From assembly GCA_036435485.1 (NCBI GenBank), contig CM071598.1, positions 139,294,148-139,358,147 of the forward strand: DNA of 64,000 bases, in the 5' to 3' direction. The position numbers were made by a program, and so were the translations under genes. Numbering within the stretch: the first letter of the stretch is position 1; each line of letters begins with the position of its first letter. This document shows, piece after piece, positions 56,120 to 64,000 of the stretch. Origin of the DNA: Saposhnikovia divaricata. Lineage: Eukaryota; Streptophyta; Magnoliopsida; Apiales; Apiaceae. The notes beneath the pieces were generated by a model. It was not told where the DNA came from. It ran no database searches and saw only the letters and a program-made list of their open reading frames with translations.

Positions 56120-57988
56120 ACAGAAATAAATTATTGTGTGGCCCTAAAATCAGTATTATTTCATTACATATACATACCGATGGCCATCTCTGAACCGCAT
56201 ACAACCATAACGCTTTAATTTTCTGCCTCAATCTCGACAGAGTTGAAACAGATGTAGAGGAAGGAGAGACATCAATAAGTACAGGCGACTGGGCATGGCT
56301 GCTCCCAGCAGCTTCATAACCAAACAGTTCATCAGATAGTGAATCATTTAGGGCAATTCCTCGAGAAGCAACCCTAGAGCTGAGGACGAGAAGGTTTTAA
56401 GATGATTCAAGAAGTGAAGCTAGAAAAGTCGAATCATTTTTATTATTAGGCTTAAACGAACCTGAATCTTTCGGCAATATAAGGCACTGCTGACTGATAG
56501 ATGATGAAAAGTGCACGCCTGGCTGGTGTTGGAGAAAGTCCAAAAGGCCCTGCAACCTTTCAATACAAATAATGCATCAATCAGGGAAATACAACAATCT
56601 TACTCGAAGTGCTGTTAGGTACGAAGAATTGATGATATACACACCATCTTGTAAACAGAATGACAACTTTTTATCAAGATGGACAAAGATAGAGTCAAAA
56701 TACACTGCATAAGAGATAACATATAAATATTTAACAACATGATACTTTAAGAATGGACACAGTATAGGCATATCACTAACAGTGATCATTTAAAGATCTA
56801 TAATGTTAAGAACACTATATAAATCTTTCATAAAAATGACTATTAAGACGTTTCAGGAACTATAACCACAGATACGGTCTGTTTCTCGAAGTCATCCCAA
56901 ATAACAAGTAAAGAACACATTATAGTTCCATGTAAGAATATAATCAATTGTTGACGAAACTAAAAAAAAAAAAATATAGTTCCAAACCTGTGTTATGTCA
57001 CAGTACTCCTCTCCTAGAGTTTGTTGTCCTGCACCTGTTGTTAGGACATAATAAAGCATCTGTCCTAAAAGCTTCGTCTGTGAAAAGGAAAGCCAATAAT
57101 AAAAAAATTACTCACAAATTCAACAGTTCATAACCACGTAACAAGTTAATGTAGATACAGTTTCCACAATTAAGAGTAATCATCCTTAGCCTCGAAAACC
57201 TAAAGAAGTAGCTATAAATTGGCCTTTTTCAAGTTTAAAATCGCACAGACGCAAAAGAAAATTTACGGGAAAAAAAACTTTTCGGTACAAATATTTTAGC
57301 CTAGAACAGATATAAAAATAATAATAGTAATAATAATAATTAAACAATGTTTGCTGTAAAGCACAGGGAACACCATATATAAAAAATTAAAGAGTTGAAC
57401 ATAACACTCAAATGGAAGTAATTATTATCCAACAAGTTACTAGAACTCTAAGAACTAGCTCAACAACGACCATCGACTAATTAGGTAGTACGTTCTTCCG
57501 AGAATAATGTATAAAAAGCTATACATTCAAGGTGAATTTGTTTCAAATTTTAACTACCGAATAAGTAATGCATTACACAAATCACAACTTCAAACTAAAC
57601 AAAAAAGTCCACAAATTCAAATAGCATATCAGAGCGACAAATTTCATAATTTGAATAAATTACGAAAACAATTTGGCAACCGAACCTCATTCTGATAAGC
57701 AACAGCAATCCGTGTACCTATAAACAAACAACATACACATATAATCAAACAACACACAATACACAAACCCTAAGCAAAGTAATTATAACAAATTATACCG
57801 AGCAATTGGCGTAACGCATCGCGACAAGCTTCGTAAACGAAAGAGGCGTACTGATCGTCTTTCTCCGCCGCTCTCATCACCTCCGGTTGCGCCGCCAACG
57901 GAAACCGCCGTACACTGCCACTAGCCACGGTGGCGCTGCTGGTTCCGGCATCGTCGGAACTCGGCGAGTCTCTCACTGCAGCTCCCAT
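52844..57988 (-). CDS. PEX10: Peroxisome biogenesis factor 10 (RING-type E3 ligase)
   Basis: Eleven coding exons on the minus strand join in frame with GT-AG borders: 57988-57799, 57717-57686, 57077-56988, 56556-56462, 56379-56178, 55826-55757, 55664-55586, 55378-55242, 54379-54285, 53131-53043, 52946-52844; 393 residues (Arabidopsis 381). Hallmarks are [52 protein letters not shown] and [20 protein letters not shown] (membrane segment, about residues 250-275). The C-terminal C3HC4 RING has C339, C342, C354, H356, C359, C362, C373, C376, all present. PEX10 works with PEX2 and PEX12 in the peroxisomal membrane to ubiquitinate the import receptor PEX5 for recycling. The start is the ATG at 57988; no earlier in-frame ATG exists. 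Several introns hold MITEs. Confidence 0.97.
53175..53385. mobile_element. Mutator-like MITE, copy 2, in a PEX10 intron
   Basis: Shares TAATGCTAGAGGTACCAAAT and the complementary right end with copy 1 at 49993. The flanks ATGATATAT and TTGATATAA match at seven of nine positions. 211 bp. Confidence 0.75.
53902..54250. mobile_element. MITE-like element in a PEX10 intron
   Basis: Ends TTGGCCGTGTTTGG and GGTAAACACGGACAG are inverted repeats, and internal AGCTAATTCA and CGCTAGTCAAAA words recur near the right end. No clear TSD; the hAT superfamily is possible. Confidence 0.5.
54553..54762. mobile_element. Stowaway-like MITE in a PEX10 intron
   Basis: CTCTCTCCATCCCAAATAA after TA at the left and GGACAGAGGGAGCAC before TA at the right match Stowaway ends. 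210 bp. Confidence 0.7.
54949..55012. repeat. TA microsatellite, about 32 units
   Basis: An uninterrupted TA run in a PEX10 intron. It should be hypervariable. Confidence 0.97.
56093..56119. repeat. TG microsatellite
   Basis: About 13 TG units in a PEX10 intron. Confidence 0.95.
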
Positions 57989-58144
57989 AGTATTGTTCAA
58001 GTGTGTAATTTTGTTTATGGATTGTGTATGTATAGATGTATGTATTGTTTGAACGGACTCCTATCCGTTCAAGTTCTTGAAATGCTTACAACTTTCTCCT
58101 TCTACGACGTCGCTTGTTCAGATATGTGACATGGCCCATGGGAT
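57989..58144 (-). promoter_or_regulatory. Probable PEX10 5' UTR and proximal promoter
   Basis: 156 bp between the PEX10 start codon and the TSD of the Mutator-like element. No obvious TATA box. If transcription starts here, the large element at 58154 sits directly upstream of the core promoter. Confidence 0.45.
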
Positions 58145-58153
58145 ATAAATATA

Positions 58154-59022
58154 GGGAAATTCTCAATAGTACATGCGTAGAATTTGTTTTTTTCTATGGT
58201 AATTAAAATGTTTTTGGCTTGTCAGTGACATCGAAGTATTAATTCATGTTACTATCGTTAACAAAACGTTAAACAAATGTGTATTAAGGCAATTATGACC
58301 ATACAACCAACTAAAAATAATAATCAAATGAGAACTAATAATAATGTCATAATATATAGATAATCAGTCTTATACAAAAATAGCCATAAACATCCAATGT
58401 ACTGATTGTTACTAACAACATCATATCAATAAAATACCAATTGTTGCTACAATTTCATACCAAAACAATACCAATTGTGACAACAATTTCATATCATATA
58501 GTACCATTATATAGCATAAAGTCCATCAAAAATTCAAAGTAAACCCAAGTTATGAACCGAGTAAACTTGGGTTTGAGACTGAGATGTAGTAAACTGTGAG
58601 AAATTGATTTCAGAAGCTTGTGCTGCATTTGATGTTGCCTTTGCTGCTTTTGTAGCATTTGATTGGTCCCTCACTCTTGCATTACGACCATTACGAACCT
58701 TTGTAGCAACAACTGGTATTTTGTTGGTATGATGTTGTTAGCAACAATCAGTACATTGGATGTTTATGGCTTTTTTGTATAAGACTGATTATCTATATAT
58801 TATGACATTGTTATTAGTTCTCATTTGGCTGTTATTTTTGACATTTTTGGTTGTTTGTATTGTCATAATTGCCTTAATAAACGTTTGTTTAACGTTTCGT
58901 TATCGGTAGTGGCATGGCTGAGAACGAGTTGATACTTTGAAGGTACCATTGAGAAGCCAAAACACATTTTGGTTACCATCGGGGAAAAGCCAATTCTACA
59001 AGTGTACCGTTGAGAATTTCCC
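58154..59022. mobile_element. Mutator-like element with about 370-bp terminal inverted repeats
   Basis: Starts GGGAAATTCTCAA and ends with its complement TTGAGAATTTCCC. A perfect 9-bp duplication ATAAATATA flanks it (58145-58153 and 59023-59031). Similarity between the arms extends about 370 bp inward (for example the ACGTTAAACAAA and CAATCAGTACATTGG blocks occur on both sides in opposite orientation). 869 bp in total. The small central part contains an open minus-strand frame of about 70 codons that may be a coding relic. Confidence 0.9.
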
Positions 59023-59031
59023 ATAAATATA

Positions 59032-59450
59032 TAATGTTTTTTTTTTCTTTTTGAATAATTAGATTTACCAATCAAGTGGTTATTGAAGTTAGTATATATT
59101 TTAACAAATTTGGGAATGATATATTTTGAAATGACAAATTTTGAAGATGAGTGAGAATTAAATCTATTTTCAATTGAATAAGAATTGAATTTAGTATGTA
59201 TTTAATATGATAAAAGATAAATCTAGTTATCCTCTCATGTGGAATATATAAAATGTTAAAAGGAAGATAGAGTGAAATTATTTTATTTTTATTTGTATTT
59301 TTTTAATTTAATGATATTAGACAATATCTTTTCATTAAGAAAAATCATAATCTGTAACATAATTTACAATTACTCTAACAGTTTGATAATTAAAAATTTA
59401 GGAATAGATAACTTAACATAATCTTTGGTTTAAAGTGTTATAAATACATA
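59032..59450. other. AT-rich intergenic DNA
   Basis: Low-complexity, no ORF or repeat ends recognised. Confidence 0.5.
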
Positions 59451-60054
59451 CTAGATTATAGCCCGTGGGTTACTTTTAAATATTTTTAAAATTATATGAT
59501 TAAACAAAACAGTGTATAATAATATATTACGGATATAATTTAATTTTGTAATATTAATTAATTAAATTATTAGTAATAATCCTAATAGTTATTTAATAAA
59601 TGACATGTATTGTTTAAAACTAATAATACAAAATCTTAATGTAAATTGTTATTGACGGGATTCGAACCCTTAGAAAAGAGATTTAAATATAAAATATTCT
59701 TTATTATTAGATCCAAAAGTTATTATCTATTTATTAAATATCTAACGGTCACTATTCTTTTAACGATTGGTTGAACCAAAAAACTTTAGGATAAGTGTTA
59801 GGAAGAGCTGTGTGTAATATTTTGAGAAAAAATTGCGTTTTATTTTTTTATGATAAAGTAAAATATTTAAGGGTAATAAAGTAAAACAATTAAATAAGGT
59901 AAGTACCGTACCGTACCGTACCAAAACTTTAGTATTGTTATATCTAACGGTCATGATCTATTTGAGTTGAAAATTTAATGGTTGTGAATGAGGAATAACC
60001 AAAATGAGAGGATAACAAAACTACAAATTATACCCTATTTTGCTTTTTATAATA
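59451..60054 (-). mobile_element. Helitron-like non-autonomous element
   Basis: On the minus strand it begins near TATTATAAAAAGCAAAATAG, resembling the Helitron start at 49142, and ends GTAACCCACGGGCTATAATC followed by TAG (CTAG at 59451 on the plus strand). Shared words with 49160-49290 include GGGTATA and CCGT(C/T)(G/A)GAT-type. No ORF. Limits approximate. Confidence 0.45.
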
Positions 60055-60629
60055 CTAGCTTAAAACCCGTGCGATGCACGGATTTTTTTTAATATTGTAT
60101 GAATTTTTTTCATTAATTTAAATTACCTTTTTAAAACATGAATTTTGGAGGCTTAAATTTTTATATGAAATGATTTGATAATAATTATATAAATGTTATC
60201 CGTGATATTATTAGAAAATGAGGGATTTTAGTTAGAAAATATAGAAAAGATGATAGGTTTTAGTAGAAAAAGGTAATCGGTTAATTATTATTAATTATAA
60301 AATTATTATTTTATTTTATTTAATAGAACGCCCGTGATATGATTAGAAAAAGAGAGGATTTAGTTTAAAAAAAAAAAAAGTAACATGTTCTAGGTGAAAA
60401 AGGTAATTGATTAGTTTATAGTAATTATAATTTAATTATGATATTTTACTAAATACAATTGCTCGTAATATTTTAGAAAAGGAAAAATTAATATTGTCTG
60501 TGATATTTTTATTAAAAGAGGGATTTTAGTTAGAAAATATAGAAAAGATAATACGTTTTAGCTGAAAAAGGTAATAGGTTAATTATTAATATTATAATAT
60601 GATAGAATATATTTTATATATATTTTATA
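60055..60629 (-). repeat. Helitron-like 3' end followed by about three degenerate tandem units
   Basis: The minus strand ends with the hairpin CCGTGCATCGCACGGG and then TTTTAAGCTAGT, a good Helitron 3' terminus (CTAG at 60055-60058). Three units of about 110-150 bp, marked by GATTTTAGTTAGAAAATA-type and GAAAAAGGTAAT(A/C)GGTTAATT blocks, cover about 60190-60620. Confidence 0.6.
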
Positions 60630-61999
60630 GGATTTCATTCCCACATTTACGGTGCTTTTGCGAATAATCGTGTCGATTTAATGAGTTTTATTGGAGTTTA
60701 TTGCAGGAAATAAATAATTGCCAAGTTGAAAGAAATCGAGCATTATTCAGTGGTTTATGTGATTTTGAGTTCGAGAAATTGATTTGGTGAATTTACGAAA
60801 AGAAATGAATAAATTATGGGTTGCAAGAATGTTGAATAAGGTTGCAATTCCTGTCAATTCTGGAGATGAATTCGAGCTTAAGAATGAACAATGGAGTCTT
60901 GTTGTGAGCCACCATGAAGGTTCCAAGGCAAGGAATTGAAGTATGGAAGCTTTGAGAAAAAGAACGAAAGGAAACGGAGGAAAAACGAAGAAAAAACGAA
61001 GGAAATAGCATGCTGAAAAATTTCCAACAGATTTGGAGCTAGGCCGCAGCCTAGCTACCTAGGCCGCAGCCTAGCATGGCCGCTGTCCATGACGAAAATT
61101 TCACTAAAAACCCTCCATAACTTTCCTGTTTTGACTCTATTTGGTATTTTTGGTATTTCCTTGTTGTATAAAACTTCTAGGGCCTATAAAAACACATTAT
61201 ATCATTGTAAAATCGTATCATCACATAGATATACATATCATATCATTGTAACACGCAGCTTTTAGGGATTTTTCTGGAGAACTATTATTTTCTTTGAAGA
61301 TTGAAGATTAAAGGTTTTTTCTATATTCTTATAATTATGAGTTCTTCTATTAATTCGTGTGTTTTGTTTTCTTCCTTAATTATGTGTAACTAAATCTCTA
61401 ATCTGAGGATTGGGTAGTATTCCTTGGTATTCATGTATGTTTAATTATCTGTGATTTTCTTTCTTTGCTGATCTGTTATTGAGGGCTTACTACAATTAGG
61501 GGAGTCATGAACCTTTGATTGGATTTTAGGAATTGTGATAACTTGGAAGAGGAGTTGCAATTTTAGTACACGATTTAACAGACATAACTCGAATATTTGA
61601 TTGGAAGATTAATAGGAGAGTTGTGAGACTTATAATTCTTGGTGCATAATAGTTTATGATTGTACTTTGATTGTATCACGGAAGTGACAATTAAGGTGTA
61701 GTCGTAGACATTATAGTGTATCTTGGAAGGGAACATTATAACCTTAGAAGAATTGTTTTCAGAAGAGTAAGAACGTAGATGTCATAGAGATATTGAATGT
61801 GCATTGAAACCAAGTGAAGAACCCAAGTTCTTGAATTATTTTCCTCATATATTTTATTCTCAATTGATAATTAGTTTAATTAGTTTAAAAACAAACCAAA
61901 CATTCTTCTACACTTCTAAATTGTGAGAGATAAAATACTTGAACTTGATTCTACATATTAGTCCTTCCCTGAGAACGAACTACAAAAATACTACTAACA
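60630..61999 (+). repeat. 5' LTR of element F (left border approximate)
   Basis: It includes TATTGCAGGAAA near 60697, similar to the position of TTTCAGGAAA in the LTR of A. Two GC-rich hairpin-forming copies of CTAGGCCGCAGCCTAGC lie at 61038-61075, and a TATA-like CCTATAAAAAC lies at about 61182. Confidence 0.7.
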
Positions 62000-62002
62000 A
62001 AT

Positions 62003-62020
62003 TGGCGCCGCTGCCGGGGA
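62003..62020 (+). promoter_or_regulatory. Primer-binding site of element F
   Basis: TGGCGCCGCTGCCGGGGA, identical to the site of element A and three bases after the LTR. Confidence 0.92.
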
Positions 62021-62106
62021 AGGCAGTATAGTTGAGTTTAGGTTAATTGTTTCTGATTGTTTAGATTTTAATTGGTTCCACAAGTTGTTTTGTTGGTGAT
62101 TTTCAG

Positions 62107-62598
62107 GTGTATGCGACGTCGTGCGCTAGAAAATTGGAATTTGACCCTGAAATCGAACGTACTTTGAGAAAGATCAGAAAAGAGAAAGCTAAGATGGGAG
62201 ATGCGGAGAATCAAGCTGTTAATGTTGATCTGTCTTCTATTTGGGACCATGAGACACCGAATCCAGCCAATTGCATGTACAAAACTCCAGAGATTGGTGT
62301 AGCTCAGTTCCATATTAATCCGAGCTTAATTCAGATGATCAGCAATCAAGCTTTTGAAGGAGACATTGAATTAGAAGACCCACACAGACATCTAGAGCGT
62401 TTTGTGCAGATGTGTGGCTCATTCAGAATCACTGGTGTTACGAGTGATCAGATTCGTCTCCATATGTTTCCCTACTCTATTAAGGGAGGAGCTTTGGAAT
62501 GGTTTCAGCAACTTCCAAACACTACGGTTGCTACATGGGAGAGTCTTTCTACTGCATTCTTGTCCAAATACTATCCTTCTGACAAGACGCAAAGTTGA
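62107..62598 (+). pseudogene. Athila gag, N-terminal part (element F), ends at a frameshift
   Basis: Frame with LEFDPEIERTLRKIRKEK, then the gag core NPSLIQMISNQAFEGD, HLERFVQMCGSF and KGGALEWFQQLP, ending FLSKYYPSDKT and then a premature TGA (62596-62598). The ATG at 62111 is in another frame; the first in-frame ATG is 62194. Family similarity continues at once in another frame, consistent with a single-base loss near 62590. Confidence 0.85.
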
Positions 62599-64000
62599 GG
62601 ACTATGATTATGAGTTTTAAAGCACAACCGGGTGAAGGTCTATATCAGGCATGGGAGAGATTCAAGGCACTATTGAGGAAGTGTCCACATCATGGCTTAG
62701 AAGATTGGCAGATCATTAGTACTTTTTATGGGGCCATGAATGCAGATATTCGTTTGAGTTTGGATGTGGCTGATGGTGGAAATTTCAAGAAGGCACCAAC
62801 TACACAGGCTAAAGCACTCCTTGAGGAATTAGCATCTAATAATTATTCATGGGCACCTAGTGGGACGAGCTCAGCAAAAGCAGCACAAGAATCTGAGATG
62901 ATCAACATGCTGGCTCAAAAGTTGGATACTCTAACTCAGGAGGTGCGAGGACAAAAGGTAAATGTGAATGCTATTTCTTCACCTATGGAAGGGTATCATG
63001 ATTATGGTGCTAGTCAGAACTCTTATGTGCAACAATTTCCAGAAGAAGCATCTTTTATTCAAGGAAGACAGCCTTGGCCTGTCCAGAATAATTCTTACTA
63101 CAATCCGAATCAAAGGCCAAACAACAATCTTTCTTACAGCAATAATCATGCAGCTAATCCTTCCTATGCATTTCCAAGGCAGAATCAACCTCCTGGTTTT
63201 CAGTCACGACCGCCATATCAAGCACAGCAGCAGTATCAACCTCCACCAAAGAAAGAACCAACTGAGTGGGAGGTTGCACTAAATAAGATTATGCAAGGGA
63301 CTTCTGGGGCATTGGCTAATATGGAATCAAGAATAGATCAGATGGCATCATCTCAAAAGATGCTAGAAACACAGATTGGACAGATTGCCTCAAAGATGGG
63401 TGTTTGTGAGCAAGGGTCTCTTCCTAGTCAACCCGACCAAACTGGTAAAGAGCAATGCAAAGCAATTACTTTGAGGAGCGGAAAAGAGTTGCCCGAGGTT
63501 GAGGTTCTTAAGCCTAAAGAGAGTGATGCTGAGAAAGAGGATAAGCCAGTAGAGATTGCTGTAGACACGTCAGAAAAAGAAGATGAGAAGAAGAAGGAAG
63601 AAGAATCAGAAAAGCCGTATGTTCCTCCTATTCCATTTCCACAGAGACTTCACAACAGGCAGTTAGAGAAGCAGTACGAGAAGTTCTTGACTATGTTCCG
63701 GCAGTTGCATGTTAATATTCCTTTGGCTGAAGCTTTGAATCAAATGCCACTTTATGCTAAATTTCTAAAGGAGATGTTGACAAAGAAGAGGAAACTTGAA
63801 GATGCAGAAACTATTACTCTTAATGCAGAATGCAATGCAGTCATCCAGAAGGCTATTCCTCAGAAATTAAAAGATCCGGGAAGCTTCTCTTTGCCTTGCA
63901 CTATTGGGAAGATGGAAGACATGAAAGCCTTGTGTGACTTAGGGGCAAGTGTGAGTTTGATGCCATATTCAATCTGCAAAAGGCTTGGTCTTGGAGAACT
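62592..64000 (+). pseudogene. Athila gag C-terminus and start of protease (element F), open at the window edge
   Basis: The frame is open to the last base. It carries MSFKAQPGEGLYQAWERFK, KCPHHGLEDW, a Q/N/P-rich tail, ITLRSGKELPE, an acidic E/K tract, PFPQRLHNRQ, VNIPLAEALNQMPLYAKFLK and the protease motif ALCDLGASVSLMP. These blocks line up with element A but differ in many residues, so A and F are different Athila families. RT and integrase would lie to the right of the window. Confidence 0.87.

Larger units (their letters stand above)
60630..64000 (+). mobile_element. Element F: Athila-type Gypsy retrotransposon, cut by the right edge
   Basis: An LTR ending CTACTAACA at 61999 is followed by the tRNA-Asp-type PBS and an Athila gag-protease region. 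The left border of the LTR is uncertain (about 60630, where the tandem units are interrupted). The 3' half lies outside the window, so completeness and age cannot be judged. Confidence 0.85.

Noticed and set aside
58000..58000. Start of PEX10 four codons further upstream
   Set aside because: The codon there is TTG; the first ATG in frame is at 57988.

Overview
This window is plant nuclear DNA, almost certainly from a eudicot. It is AT-rich, has two intron-containing plant genes, and is packed with plant LTR retrotransposons, MITEs and Helitron-like pieces. I cannot name the species. No rRNA, tRNA or CRISPR array was recognised.

Layout. Positions 1-34157 are a stack of LTR retrotransposons nested four deep, each level marked by its own target-site duplication (TSD). 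The outermost is a partial Sirevirus-like Copia element (D), cut by the left edge and ending at 34157. It is interrupted by an Athila-type Gypsy element (A, 1343-30105, TSD GTTGT). A is interrupted inside gag by a Sirevirus-like Copia (B, 5193-23951, TSD CCTAA). B is interrupted inside its extra 3' ORF by a small reverse-oriented Athila-derived element without usable genes (C, 13752-19999, TSD GACTC). LTR divergence counted by eye falls in the expected order: about 41 substitutions in 2 kb for A, 2 in 507 bp for B, 1 in 1615 bp for C.

Positions 34157-36667 hold five adjacent small inverted-repeat elements. A host gene follows: a mechanosensitive channel of the MSL9/MSL10 group on the + strand, coding exons 44331-48306. 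Its inferred 5' UTR intron carries a very young gag-only Sirevirus (E, 37042-43964, TSD TGAAA), and an inferred 3' UTR intron (48318-50737) is loaded with small transposons. Converging on it is the peroxisome biogenesis gene PEX10 on the minus strand (11 coding exons, 57988 down to 52844), with several MITEs in its introns. Beyond PEX10 lie an 869-bp Mutator-like element with very long inverted repeats, Helitron-like ends, and the 5' part of another Athila element (F), cut by the right edge.

The two host genes are structurally intact: all inferred exons join in frame, giving 779 and 393 residues. Most retroelements are defective. A has lost its polymerase, C is almost gene-less, E has a gag missing its capsid core, and F has a gag frameshift. 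B has a full pol but stops between gag segments. The most unusual items are an apparent antisense mini-gene and divergent promoter inside B, and the saturation of each Sirevirus-like element with its own private short word.
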